Origin: Mesorhizobium sp. Pch-S
GTDB taxonomy: Bacteria > Pseudomonadota > Alphaproteobacteria > Rhizobiales > Rhizobiaceae
Assembly (NCBI RefSeq): GCF_004136315.1
Contig: NZ_CP029562.1
Location: forward strand, 5,603,501-5,667,500
Length of the DNA stretch: 64,000 bases
Reading direction: 5' to 3'
Part shown: in pieces, positions 49,856 through 58,397 of the stretch
How the letters are laid out: every line of letters begins with the position of its first letter
How positions within the stretch are numbered: position 1 is the stretch's first letter
Made by a program: the position numbers and the translations under genes
Notes under the pieces: model-generated
Database searches by the model: none
What the model saw: the letters and a program-made list of their open reading frames with translations, nothing else
Told to the model about the DNA's origin: nothing

Positions 49856-50293
49856 CTAGTGACCCTTGGTCTTATAGACGTTCCAGAAATGCTCTCGCTT
49901 GTCTTCGTTGGGTTCCAGGCAGAATTTCATGTGAGGTTCCTGGATCAGATTCAAGACGTTTTTTGCCACATCTGCCTTGTCGGGATCGCTCGAACCGACT
50001 GGCGCTTCATAGAAATCCTGAAAGGCGCCATCGGCTTCGGCCGCTCCTAAAAACACCGTTTGGGGTCGGGTCTCATTGTAGACGACCTTCAATCGTTCGC
50101 GAGCGCCGAGCGCATTTTTACTGATAAGTTCAAACACAGCCCGCTCAGACGTTGGGCAAGTTATCTTTTCTGGAAAAAAGTCAGGAGCTTGGCTTTCAGC
50201 GCGCACATCGCCATCGAACCACGCCAACAGCAGGCTTGTGCAGAGCGAAGTGCCGATTAGTCGCCATTTTTCGGCAACACCTGCGCTACTCAT
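49856..50293 (-). CDS. Secreted cargo protein (paralogue 2)
   Basis: A 145-residue protein with an N-terminal hydrophobic signal (LIGTSLCTSLLLAW ... DVRAES). The mature part has CPTSERAVFELISKNALGAR and VLNLIQEPHMKFCLEPNE...REHFWNVY, parallel to 29350-29805. Two cysteines in matching places suggest a disulfide. The ATG overlaps the previous TGA. Periplasmic role unknown. Confidence 0.7.
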   Translation of the reverse strand: MSSAGVAEKWRLIGTSLCTSLLLAWFDGDVRAESQAPDFFPEKITCPTSERAVFELISKNALGARERLKVVYNETRPQTVFLGAAEADGAFQDFYEAPVGSSDPDKADVAKNVLNLIQEPHMKFCLEPNEDKREHFWNVYKTKGH

Positions 50294-50487
50294 TGATATG
50301 CTCGCCCGCGAACGAGATGGATAGGACTGTCTCCAATATCCTCGAGCCGCTGTTGCAGTTCGCTGTTAAGGACGATCATCTCTTTCAGCGCCTTCATGAC
50401 GTCGCCTTTGTGATAGGCCACAAACTTGTCAGCCACACGCTGCAGTTCGGCTTCCTGCCTGGCATCGAGGCGAACTATCCGGTTCAT
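50290..50487 (-). CDS. Small helical hypothetical protein
   Basis: A 65-residue protein (RQEAELQRVADKFVAYHKGD, VMKALKEMIVLNSELQQRLE). GGAGG lies 6 nt upstream, at the end of the SRAP gene. Linked to SRAP and to the secreted protein by 9-nt spacing and a 4-nt overlap. Confidence 0.6.
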   Translation of the reverse strand: MNRIVRLDARQEAELQRVADKFVAYHKGDVMKALKEMIVLNSELQQRLEDIGDSPIHLVRGRAYQ

Positions 50488-50496
50488 GCGAACCTC

Positions 50497-51198
50497 CTAG
50501 AACAGCGATCCTTGCGCCGCTGATTGCGGGTATTTGATCTGGGTTGCAGGCTTGTCGACGATGACCAGGGCGTCGTCTGGCGCCGGCCGCTGCAAGCCCT
50601 TGGCTTCCGACCACTGCGCATTCATCCAGACGTCTGCTTCCTCGGGCGTCGTGATGATGACGGGCATGGCCTTCTCGTGGATAGGCTTGATGAGCGCATT
50701 CGGGTTGGTGGTGAGAAAGCCGAAAAGCTCGAAGTCCTGCGGGCCATCCTTGACCTTCCTGACCCCATGCCAAGGCGTCCAGACGCCTGCGAAGAAGAAC
50801 AGCGGGCGATCCTCGCCGTGGGCGAACCAGAAATTGCGCTGGATGCCTGTTTCCGGATCCTTGTCGCCAGGGGTGGGGCTCGGCTCGGCAAAGCTCGTCA
50901 CCGGGACAAGGCAGCGGTTCTCCACGCCTAGATACTGCTGCCAGTGCTTGTAGCTCGTGCTGCGAACGTTTGTGGTGCCGTAATCGGCTTTGCCCGTCAC
51001 GCGCTCTGGCGGGGTCGGCATGCCCCATTGCATCGGAACCACTTCGCGTCCGCCATCGGCGTCTTTGCGAACCACTGGTGCAAGGAAATTAGGATAGACG
51101 TCACGCGACGGCTCATTGAAGCCCGTGAGGTCGCGCAGCGCCCGCGTCCAATCGAGCACCGCCTGTTGTGTCGTTGTCAGGTTGTAGAGATTGCACAT
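50497..51198 (-). CDS. SRAP domain protein (YedK/HMCES-like)
   Basis: A 233-residue protein. Cys2 (after Met removal the N-terminal nucleophile), TTNVRST in the place of N-A-R, SFAEP in the place of F-Y-E-W, and IHEKAMPVII with the conserved His follow the YedK order. These proteins form a covalent thiazolidine bond with abasic sites in single-stranded DNA. The gene is in an operon headed by an SOS box. Some active-site neighbours differ (A in place of Y before Glu). Confidence 0.85.
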   Translation of the reverse strand: MCNLYNLTTTQQAVLDWTRALRDLTGFNEPSRDVYPNFLAPVVRKDADGGREVVPMQWGMPTPPERVTGKADYGTTNVRSTSYKHWQQYLGVENRCLVPVTSFAEPSPTPGDKDPETGIQRNFWFAHGEDRPLFFFAGVWTPWHGVRKVKDGPQDFELFGFLTTNPNALIKPIHEKAMPVIITTPEEADVWMNAQWSEAKGLQRPAPDDALVIVDKPATQIKYPQSAAQGSLF

Positions 51199-51203
51199 TC
51201 AGT

Positions 51204-51626
51204 TCACGGCTTTCCGGCTCTCAGCCAGTTTTCATAAGCGACCTGCTGTTCTGGCGTGAACTCTAGATCATCATCGTCGTCGTCGCCATGCGCGGCGTAG
51301 AGCGCGGCCTTGGCCTCGTCATCCATGACAAATTCAAGCTCGACCTCCGGGCGAAGGCGATCTGCTGGCCAATCTGCGCAGCATGCCTCAATTGCGGCTT
51401 GCTCGGCCTGATCCCATAGCGCAGCGTTCTTCGCGTCCTCGTCGGTGAAGTCAGGGTCATTTTCAGGGAAGCCGCGCATGTCCCAGCCCTCACGCGCAAA
51501 GTGTCCATCTGCTGCGTCGCTGGGATGGACACCCGCTTTGATCAAAACTGCTGCTGCCGCCTCCAGGCCGCGCATCTCTTCAGCTTCGGTCGCGCCTTCC
51601 ACATGGAGTTGCAGGAACATCTTCAT
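51204..51626 (-). CDS. Hypothetical acidic protein, first gene of SOS operon
   Basis: A 140-residue, strongly acidic protein with an Asp run near the C-terminus (HGDDDDDDLEF). The pattern LQLHVEGATEAEEMRGLEAA resembles phage hypothetical proteins. Ribosome site AGGAGG. It lies just downstream of the SOS box and 5 bp before SRAP. Confidence 0.6.
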   Translation of the reverse strand: MKMFLQLHVEGATEAEEMRGLEAAAAVLIKAGVHPSDAADGHFAREGWDMRGFPENDPDFTDEDAKNAALWDQAEQAAIEACCADWPADRLRPEVELEFVMDDEAKAALYAAHGDDDDDDLEFTPEQQVAYENWLRAGKP

Positions 51627-51659
51627 TGCAGCCTCCTTTGTACCCGCTATTCACACAGT

Positions 51660-51674
51660 GAACAAAAAAGGAAC
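51660..51674 (-). promoter_or_regulatory. SOS box (LexA operator, alphaproteobacterial type)
   Basis: GAAC-N7-GAAC at 51660-51674 (GTTC-N7-GTTC on the minus strand) is the direct-repeat LexA site of alphaproteobacteria. A TTGACT -35-like hexamer lies just upstream of it on the minus strand. It precedes the operon 51626 to 49345. Confidence 0.75.
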
Positions 51675-51730
51675 AAAAGAGTCAAGCCAACCCTTGACGA
51701 CGTAGGAATTTGGTCCTTTTTCATAGGGTC

Positions 51731-52057
51731 ATGCCCGAACCATATTGGCCGAAACGCAAGGGTGCTTACAGCCTTTCGCACGCGCGAGAGCACTATGAGG
51801 TTGCCCGGATATGGTGCCGGTACTGCCAGACGGAACGACACTTCCTGCTTGAGGATTTGAAGCAGCTATTTGGGGATGTGGAGTGCGACGACGTGGTTCT
51901 TCAACCTGGTTGGCGATGCGTTCAGTGCCGCAAGGAAGGAACCCTGAAGTTCGAATTGGTTCAGCCGTCGGCGCAGGACCGGCAGAAACTCGTTCTCAGG
52001 CGGATCAAGCACATCTGGTATGTACGCAAGGTCGAATGGTGGGACGAGCAGCCATGA
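51731..52057 (+). CDS. Zinc-ribbon hypothetical protein
   Basis: A 108-residue protein with CRYCQTERHF and CVQCRKEG, a likely zinc ribbon, and a Trp-rich tail. The ribosome site is weak. It diverges from the SOS operon and overlaps the next gene by 4 nt. Confidence 0.55.
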   Translation: MPEPYWPKRKGAYSLSHAREHYEVARIWCRYCQTERHFLLEDLKQLFGDVECDDVVLQPGWRCVQCRKEGTLKFELVQPSAQDRQKLVLRRIKHIWYVRKVEWWDEQP

Positions 52058-52401
52058 AGTTCCATCTGCCGGAAATCACGTACCCTCTGTCGATTGGCAC
52101 CATCGGCATCATCCTGGCCACCGGGCACGAGATCATGGCTCATTGTTGCACGAACGGTTGCCGACATGATGGTCGGCTCAATCTGGTCCGGATAGCCAAG
52201 AAGTCTCCGCTCGGACTGGGGCAGGGCACGTTACGGCATGAGATCCTGCCGTATGTTTTCTGCCCGGTCTGCCGTGAAGCCGGGCGAGATGATAAGAACC
52301 TGACATTCACGCTATGCACACCAGAGGCGCATTGCAGGTGGCCGAAGGCGGAACACGATCGGAACGAGGCAGCCAAGAGAGCGCGAGGCGGAGAGAACTG
52401 A
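52054..52401 (+). CDS. Cysteine-rich hypothetical protein
   Basis: A 115-residue protein with CCTNGCRHDGRLN, FCPVCREAG and a final C-T-P region, suggesting a zinc-binding fold. It forms a run of coupled genes with its neighbours. Function unknown. Confidence 0.55.
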   Translation: MKFHLPEITYPLSIGTIGIILATGHEIMAHCCTNGCRHDGRLNLVRIAKKSPLGLGQGTLRHEILPYVFCPVCREAGRDDKNLTFTLCTPEAHCRWPKAEHDRNEAAKRARGGEN

Positions 52402-52688
52402 TGGTCGACCTGCAAACCGCGATGCTGTCTGCATACCCGGAAGCCAAGGTCATCGTCGACTGCGATCAGTGCGTCGTCCACGCGAAATACGACAAGCTCG
52501 AGATGTTGGAAGTTGGCGGAGATCGACCGTTGTCGGTGCTGCTCGCAGAGATTGTCAGGCGCAAGGGCTGCACACTGAAGGAACTAATCCCTGCCTACGA
52601 CAAGTGCCGTGCCATCTATTCCAATCTGCCGGCGGATAAACCGGCCGCGCCGCCGAATGCCTACGCCAAAGCCAAGGGGCAGTTCTGA
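52401..52688 (+). CDS. Hypothetical protein, 95 residues
   Basis: The start at 52401 has GGAGA 7 nt upstream. The protein (VDLQTAMLSAYPEAKVIVDC ...) is mixed alpha-beta. Function unknown. Its end overlaps the next gene by 1 nt. Confidence 0.55.
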   Translation: MVDLQTAMLSAYPEAKVIVDCDQCVVHAKYDKLEMLEVGGDRPLSVLLAEIVRRKGCTLKELIPAYDKCRAIYSNLPADKPAAPPNAYAKAKGQF

Positions 52689-52969
52689 TGAAATCTCCTA
52701 TCAAAATCTCTGCCGCAGCAAGGGCGCGATTAGTCATCGATATGCAGCCATGGAGAGCCAAAGCGGGTGTGGAGCTAATTCCCGCAATTGTTTGGGAAAA
52801 ATCTGAGGTCTCAATCGGAGCGTTCAAAGAGACTGAACGACACGAGATCCTTGCGAGAATACGAAGCGACAACGGATACGAGTATGTGCTTTGCACCGCG
52901 GATGAGGATGCCGAGGGGGTTGTCGGCAAGACGCTGGACTACCAGGACGGGAAGTACGTTCTTGTCTGA
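52688..52969 (+). CDS. Hypothetical protein, 93 residues
   Basis: A beta-rich small protein (PIKISAAARARLVIDMQPWR ...). Position suggests the end of the run 51731-52969. I do not recognise it. Confidence 0.55.
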   Translation: MKSPIKISAAARARLVIDMQPWRAKAGVELIPAIVWEKSEVSIGAFKETERHEILARIRSDNGYEYVLCTADEDAEGVVGKTLDYQDGKYVLV

Positions 52970-53092
52970 TGGTGAGGATTTTTGCGCCACGTATCTGCTG
53001 CCGGAGAAGCTGGCCGCGTCGCCTAGATAGCGCCTCCAATTTATATTTCGACTTCAATTCCACCAAAAATCCAACTCCTATGGAGAACAGGC

Positions 53093-54895
53093 ATGCTTAT
53101 GGTTGCGAGTGTTTCGACGCTTACCGATTTGCAGGCGCTTAATCCGTCAACATACACTTCCGCGATAGTGACGGGGGCGGTCGCTCGAAACGGCACGTTT
53201 GTGTGGAATTCGTCGAACCTATCCGCCTCTGTGTCTCAAGACACCATGCAAGGCATCTTCGTTCCACCTTCGACGGACACCACCGGAGCAAGCGGCGCAT
53301 GGGTTCGCCAGTTTCACGACGAGATTTTTGCGGCCTGGTTTGGCGCTATTGGCGACGATGTCACCAACGACACCGCAGCTTGGCAGTGCGCCCTCAAATT
53401 TGCTGCGGGCAGAACACTTTGTGGAGAGCAGGGTAAGACATACAACCTAACCGCCGAGTTGGAGTTGCCAGACGGATGCACGTTGGCCCTGTGCAAGTCG
53501 CGGTTGAATTTCCGTATTTCGGGATCGGTGCGATGCGTTGTTCCTGGAAACAACTGCCGCGTCTACAATGGCACCATCAAGAATTTTGGAACGACACCGG
53601 GCATCCCAGGCGACTTTCAGTGCCCGATCGCGATCGGCAAGTTCACCGCGAACGTCTCGGTGGCAAACGTCCATGTCTTCAACATGACGATTGAGAGTGA
53701 CTGGGTTGAAGGCAACGGCATCATCATCACCGCTGCGTCGAACAATATCCTGATCGAGAACATCAAATTCCCAAACAGCCCAATGTTCTGCCCGGTGCTA
53801 GCTCACTGGGGAGGAACGGCCGCGGGTACCGGGCACCCATATGACGTCATCATCAGGAACATAACTTGCGGCAACATAAACCCGGCGGGATATCTGATTT
53901 CTCTCGCGGCTGCTTACAACGTGCTCGTTGAGAACGTGAAGGGTGGCACCTGCTACTATGGCTTCCACAACTATGCCGGCGACTTCACCAACATGTATGC
54001 GTCGGCTGATGTTAAACCCCTTGTCGGCAAGAGCATCGTCGCACGCAATATCGTAGCCATGGATGTGCAAAACGCAGGAATTTGGGTCGACGGGCAGAGC
54101 TTCAATCCCAACCTGACCAACCCGCCGGCTGTCCCTCTGGAAATGGATGGCATCATTGAAAGCTGTCGTTTCTATGGAGCCGGGGCGGTAAACCAGTCAC
54201 CTGAACCAACGGCAGTCTGGGGCGCTAAACTTGCGAACTGCAGAGATCTCGAAATTAGAAACAATCATTTCGAGTGGTTTCAATATGGGGTTGTCCCTGC
54301 TGGTCCTACCGAGCGCGTCTACCTCATTGGCAATCTGATCCGGTCATGTAAGTCAAACGGTATTGCAGTCGGCCATTCGACCTATCCGCCTGTCGACTGG
54401 GTGATCGAGAGGAACGCTCTGCAAGGAAACAACCGCGCGGGCTACACAACTGACGACGGCGCGGCCATTTTGGTTACGTCTTCCTACAACACCAAAATCC
54501 TGGGCAACCGGATCGGCTTTGCCGGCTCCGAGTTCTCGTATTTTGGAATTCGGGTCGCTGCCTCTGCCGTTTCGCCAGTGCTTTGCGACAACTGGGTCAA
54601 CAAGCTGGCTGCAAACGGTGTTGCCTATTCGATCGGGGTGTTGACGTCTTACGATATCAACGCGAGCGGCAGTAATAACAGAGCCGCCGCAGGTATCGCT
54701 CTCTGGGGAGGTACAACATTGTTCAACAGCCTTGCAGGCCCGAGAGAAGGCGTTGCGGTCCAGGGGGCGGCGCCAACTGCCGGCACGTGGAACGCTGGAG
54801 ACCGGCTGTACAGCCGAACGCCGACCTCCACTCTTATCGGGTACGTTTGCACAACAGGAGGCTCGCCTGGCACTTGGCGGTCATTTGGTAGCTGA
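53093..54895 (+). CDS. Second beta-helix spike-like protein
   Basis: A 600-residue protein. GAIGDDVTNDTAAWQCAL (about residues 84-101) is the start motif of the pectate lyase-like beta-helix. Repeating strands follow with NNILIENIKFPNS and NVLVENVKGGT patterns. The C-terminus (PTAGTWNAGDRLYSR and GSPGTWRSFG) is the tail-spike-type closing motif. It lacks the long N-terminal virion-binding region seen in 39703-41997. It lies beside the right prophage end, far from other virion genes. GGAG lies 7 nt before the ATG. Confidence 0.75.
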   Translation: MLMVASVSTLTDLQALNPSTYTSAIVTGAVARNGTFVWNSSNLSASVSQDTMQGIFVPPSTDTTGASGAWVRQFHDEIFAAWFGAIGDDVTNDTAAWQCALKFAAGRTLCGEQGKTYNLTAELELPDGCTLALCKSRLNFRISGSVRCVVPGNNCRVYNGTIKNFGTTPGIPGDFQCPIAIGKFTANVSVANVHVFNMTIESDWVEGNGIIITAASNNILIENIKFPNSPMFCPVLAHWGGTAAGTGHPYDVIIRNITCGNINPAGYLISLAAAYNVLVENVKGGTCYYGFHNYAGDFTNMYASADVKPLVGKSIVARNIVAMDVQNAGIWVDGQSFNPNLTNPPAVPLEMDGIIESCRFYGAGAVNQSPEPTAVWGAKLANCRDLEIRNNHFEWFQYGVVPAGPTERVYLIGNLIRSCKSNGIAVGHSTYPPVDWVIERNALQGNNRAGYTTDDGAAILVTSSYNTKILGNRIGFAGSEFSYFGIRVAASAVSPVLCDNWVNKLAANGVAYSIGVLTSYDINASGSNNRAAAGIALWGGTTLFNSLAGPREGVAVQGAAPTAGTWNAGDRLYSRTPTSTLIGYVCTTGGSPGTWRSFGS

Positions 54896-54939
54896 GCGTC
54901 TCCAAATGGACCGGCAGACACCTTGAGGTCGAAGGCCGG

Positions 54940-55044
54940 CTAAAACAGTCCCCACACCCATTCGCCCGCCAGGAATAGCGCGAACGCAACCAGCCATAGC
55001 GGGAGCATCCATAGTCCGTTGGTGAAGCTGCGGGGCAGGCGCAT
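54940..55044 (-). CDS. Very small membrane protein, 34 residues
   Basis: The product MRLPRSFTNGLWMLPLWLVA... has a hydrophobic core of about 20 residues and several Trp. No clear ribosome site. It lies between the second spike and the prophage end. Small, so low confidence. Confidence 0.35.
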   Translation of the reverse strand: MRLPRSFTNGLWMLPLWLVAFALFLAGEWVWGLF

Positions 55045-55163
55045 GACGGTATTTCAGACCAAAAACTGCGACGATGCAAAATCTGCCACGGAAATTACCA
55101 CGGCACATCAACCCTGTTAGGGTAAGCGATTGTGAAGTTTGCAGAAATCTCGGCTGGAACCTT

Positions 55164-55205
55164 TGATCCCAAATCAGGTGCGCTACCAGGCTGCGCTACA
55201 CTCCG
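55164..55205 (-). other. 5' half of tRNA-Pro(TGG), prophage junction
   Basis: Read on the minus strand from 55205: acceptor strand CGGAGTG, D-stem GCGC / GCGC, anticodon stem CCTGA, loop TTTGGGA with anticodon TGG. Homology to tRNA-Pro stops after TCA, where TCAGG is expected but TCAAA is found. The rest of the tRNA is missing here. This is the likely right attachment junction of the prophage. Confidence 0.7.
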
Positions 55206-55332
55206 AGGCCGCGTGTTGCCTAGTGGGTCGCACGCCGCAAAGCAAGCCCTAAAACCATTGGTCTTGCGGTTATTTCCATTGCGCAGTAAGCACCGGGGAG
55301 GAAACGGCGCGCAGCCGAGCAACGAGGTCTCC

Positions 55333-55638
55333 ATGTCCGCACGCATATTCAGCCCAGCCAAGACAGCGATGCAGTCGGGCAAGGCCAGAACCGGCAACTG
55401 GGTGCTTGAATTCGATCCGGAAAAGCCGCGCAAGATCGATCCGCTGATGGGTTACACCACCTCCGGTGACATGAAGAGCCAGATTCGGCTCTCCTTTGAG
55501 ACGCGCGAAGAAGCGGTCGCCTATGCCGAGAAGCAGGGGCTGGCGTTCCGCGTCGAGGAACCGAAGGAAAGCAAGCGCCGGCAGATTTCCTATTCGGACA
55601 ATTTCCGCTATGACCGCCGCACGCCTTGGACACATTGA
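55333..55638 (+). CDS. NDUFS4-like ETC complex I subunit
   Basis: A 101-residue protein: ARIFSPAKTAMQSGKARTG, WVLEFDPEKPRKIDPLMGY, EEAVAYAEKQGLAFRV, ending YSDNFRYDRR. This is the alphaproteobacterial homologue of the mitochondrial complex I accessory subunit NDUFS4 (18 kDa). Host gene, just outside the prophage; it supports the alphaproteobacterial assignment. Confidence 0.9.
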   Translation: MSARIFSPAKTAMQSGKARTGNWVLEFDPEKPRKIDPLMGYTTSGDMKSQIRLSFETREEAVAYAEKQGLAFRVEEPKESKRRQISYSDNFRYDRRTPWTH

Positions 55639-55711
55639 CTGATGATTGTTGGCTGCGAACGCAGTCGACTGCCGTTTTTTGATTCTGCTGCCCCAATCCG
55701 GGGCAGCCTGC

Positions 55712-55788
55712 GGTCCCGTAGCTCAGCTGGATAGAGCACCGGCCTTCTAAGCCGATGGTCACAGGTTCGAATCCTGTCGGGATCGCCA
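55712..55788 (+). tRNA. tRNA-Arg(TCT)
   Basis: A 77-nt gene with encoded CCA. Acceptor GGTCCCG / CGGGATC, D-arm GCTC...GAGC, anticodon loop CTTCTAA (anticodon TCT), T-arm ACAGG-TTCGAAT-CCTGT. The outermost anticodon stem pair is a C-A mismatch; all other stems pair. Confidence 0.95.
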
Positions 55789-55838
55789 ATAATTTCAAAA
55801 CATTACGTGCTGCTTTGAGGTTTTAGAGGCCCCCAGCC

Positions 55839-56060
55839 TTAGGGCCACTTTTTCCCTTTCAGCCCCTTCGGCTTCATCCCGTCCGCGGTCTCCATGAACT
55901 GAGCCACGGTATCGACCCATGCCGCCGTCTTCGGAGGTATTTCCGCTTCCTCGGTCAGCCATGCCTCGACCAGCGACACATCACAGCCCAGCGCCTGCGC
56001 CAGGGTTTCAGGCGACCAGCGGACAATCGACAGACATTCTTCGAGCCGTTCAGGTGTCAT
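55839..56060 (-). CDS. Small HTH-like host protein
   Basis: A 73-residue protein: MTPERLEECLSIVRWSPETL then AQALGCDVSLVEAWLTEEAE, an XRE-like helix-turn-helix. The short start at 56060 is chosen because upstream residues are low-complexity and shared with no domain. Function unknown. Confidence 0.6.
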   Translation of the reverse strand: MTPERLEECLSIVRWSPETLAQALGCDVSLVEAWLTEEAEIPPKTAAWVDTVAQFMETADGMKPKGLKGKKWP

Positions 56061-56094
56061 CGCAAGGTGTCGTCCTGTTTCATCCGTGGCTTCC

Positions 56095-56433
56095 TCAATT
56101 CGAAACCGCCTGCAGTTCCTTCGGCAGGGGCTGACTGGAGCATCGCATATGCATGTCGCGGGCAATCTGCTTGCGCTGCTTGTCCTGATGTTCCTTGATG
56201 GCGAGCGCAATCCCGATTCCGTACGGGCCAAGCAAGAGGCCAGGTGCCAGCTTACGGGTCTCTTTCTCCTTGGCTTCAAAAGCCACAGCAGTCGCTCGAA
56301 CCTGTTGACACTGCTTCGATCGCCATTTGGGATCTTTGGTCGAGAGCGTGGCTGCGTAATTGGTCGGGGATGTCGCGCAGGCGGAAACGAGTGCCATCAG
56401 CAGGACTGCTGTTCCCGTCCATATTCGATCCAT
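56095..56433 (-). CDS. Host lipoprotein, unknown
   Basis: A 112-residue protein with a signal peptide and lipobox LVSAC (Cys19), then a polar domain with CQQ and MRCS cysteines and a Gly-rich hydrophobic stretch (LLLGPYGIGIALAI). Function unknown. Confidence 0.65.
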   Translation of the reverse strand: MDRIWTGTAVLLMALVSACATSPTNYAATLSTKDPKWRSKQCQQVRATAVAFEAKEKETRKLAPGLLLGPYGIGIALAIKEHQDKQRKQIARDMHMRCSSQPLPKELQAVSN

Positions 56434-56904
56434 TGCCAGATGGTCTCCACGTGTTCAGCCGTTGACCTTCGGCCAGGCAATCCGTTGCGTTTCTCAGGCG
56501 CGATGGCCGTGAGGGTCGTGCCATCACACCGGATGCCGGCTGTGGCGACCATCGATACCCTAAGCGGGTTTCGGAATGGCCCACAAGCGCCAATGGCCTC
56601 GAATTATGAAAAGGCAGGCTAATGGTCCAGACCGTCTTCGGGGCGTGTCCGCCGGCCGAACCGTCCTATAGTGGCGCGGCCCCCGCTTTGCGGTAACAAC
56701 CATGGGCCGACCTGATCGCTGTCCGTTTCAGATAGAGGGATGATCGGCCATTGCAGCTGGATTGTTGTTGCTGCCTGGCCAGCCCCAGTGCGAGATCAAG
56801 CGTCTCTGTGCTGGAGGTCTGCTTCCGGGGAAGGCACGGTTCGAAGCCGATCAAGAGCCGGCTTCGCGTAGCAACAAGCAGAGCGTCTACCTTTCCATGA
56901 CCAT
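56434..56904. other. Intergenic region without a clear gene
   Basis: I see no reading frame here with both a ribosome site and protein-like composition, no RNA gene and no clear terminator. Confidence 0.5.
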
Positions 56905-57144
56905 TTATGCGGCGTCGGAAGAGCGCTTCTTCTTTTCCAGCCTCTTCTTCTCCAGTTCCCGCTTCCTGACGATTTCGCTCAGGATCTGGTGGGCAGCTTC
57001 CGCTTCGCGCTTGCTGAGCCCGGCAAGAAGCTGATTGGCAAAAACCACGGGCTGGTCGGTCTCGTTGTCCCACACCGACCACAGGTCGGTTGGCTCCAGC
57101 ACTAGCTCAAAACGTTCCTTCACAATCGCCTCCGTTTTCCCCAC
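56905..57144 (-). CDS. Small coiled-coil host protein
   Basis: A 79-residue protein with a Trp-containing N-terminal part (PTDLWSVWDNETDQPVVFAN) and a charged helical tail rich in Lys, Arg and Glu. An AT-rich 120-bp spacer upstream should hold its promoter. Family unknown. Confidence 0.55.
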   Translation of the reverse strand: MGKTEAIVKERFELVLEPTDLWSVWDNETDQPVVFANQLLAGLSKREAEAAHQILSEIVRKRELEKKRLEKKKRSSDAA

Positions 57145-57266
57145 GCCCTGGCATGGCGAGAGTGGTGCGCGATTCTGATCAATGAAACATGAGTAAAATC
57201 AGTATGATAAGATTAGAATTTTATTGAATGATCGAGTTTGCGGTCAATTTGACCCGGCAATGTCGA

Positions 57267-58397
57267 TCATTGGCTAAAGATCAGTGAAACAAATCCGCCT
57301 GCATGGCGCTCCAGCCGGCCGGCAAGGTCGAGCTCCAGCAGAATCATTGCGACCTGAGCGGGGTGCAGACCGGTATGGCGGATGATTTCATCAATATTTA
57401 CAGGGGCTTGCCCAAGCGTTTCGACAACCCGTTGGCGCTCCCTGTCGCCGGGTGGGGCCGTCGTCGAAAATTCAGGCGGTTCCTCCACAGGAATGTTCGG
57501 TACGAACCGCGTGCCGATCAGAGGTGTCAGTGCGTTAAGTATGTCCGCTGTTTCGGTGACGAGAGTGGCGCCATCCTTAATGAGAGCATTCGTGCCTCGA
57601 GCGCGTGGATCGAGCGGCGAGCCCGGGACCGCAAAGACAAGTCGTCCCATTTCCGTGGCCAGCCGCGCGCTGATCAGTGATCCCGACCGCTCGGCGGCTT
57701 CCACGACGACGAGCCCGAGTGAAGCACCGGCCACCAGCCGGTTGCGGCGTGGAAAATCCTGGGCGCGGGGCTGCCAACCGAACGGCATTTCGGAAATCAC
57801 GGCGCCGCGCTCGACGATCTCATCGATGAGTCCGGCATTTTCGGGCGGATAGGGTTGATCCAGTCCGCCCGCCAGCACAGCAACCGTGCCCGTGAGAAGA
57901 CTGCTCTGATGAGCGGCGGTATCGATGCCGCGTGCAAGGCCGGAGACAATTCCATAGCCTTCTCGACCAAGTTCGTTCGCAAGCAGACGTGCCATCTTGA
58001 TGCCGGCGAGCGAGGCATTGCGCGCACCGACAATGGCGACTGCCGGCACCGTAAACACCGCGCCAATGCCTTTCATGGCGAGTACGGGCGGTGGGTGATC
58101 CATCTGCTTGAGCAGCGATGGATAGTCTGGCTCTCCAATGCAGACAAAACGCGCGCCTACGCGCCTTGCGGCTTGCATCTCAGCCTCGATCTCGGCGATG
58201 GCCGGGATCCTGACCGTACGGCTGGCGCCGCCGGAAATCGTCAGTTCAGGCAAGACCTCGAGTGCTGCTTCGGCTGAACCGAAGCGGTTGACGAGTGAAC
58301 GAAACGAAGCCGGTCCGACATTCGGTGTGCGGATCAGGCGCAGCCAGTTCAGCCGTTGCCGGTCGCTGAGGCGCAACCCGGCAACTGGCTTGCTCAC
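57267..58397 (-). CDS. dprA: DNA processing protein DprA
   Basis: A 376-residue protein. The N-terminal helical SAM-like region ([20 protein letters not shown]) is followed by the Rossmann-type DprA core: [50 protein letters not shown] and PRRNRLVAG. The C-terminal winged helix is at about 310-375. It loads RecA on incoming single-stranded DNA. GTG 58397 overlaps the plsY stop (GTGA). Confidence 0.92.
   Translation of the reverse strand: MSKPVAGLRLSDRQRLNWLRLIRTPNVGPASFRSLVNRFGSAEAALEVLPELTISGGASRTVRIPAIAEIEAEMQAARRVGARFVCIGEPDYPSLLKQMDHPPPVLAMKGIGAVFTVPAVAIVGARNASLAGIKMARLLANELGREGYGIVSGLARGIDTAAHQSSLLTGTVAVLAGGLDQPYPPENAGLIDEIVERGAVISEMPFGWQPRAQDFPRRNRLVAGASLGLVVVEAAERSGSLISARLATEMGRLVFAVPGSPLDPRARGTNALIKDGATLVTETADILNALTPLIGTRFVPNIPVEEPPEFSTTAPPGDRERQRVVETLGQAPVNIDEIIRHTGLHPAQVAMILLELDLAGRLERHAGGFVSLIFSQ

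Noticed and set aside
55687..55707. GCTGCCCC / GGGGCAGC hairpin as terminator of the ETC complex I gene
   Set aside because: The stem is perfect but no T tract follows on either strand; it could be an RNA processing structure.
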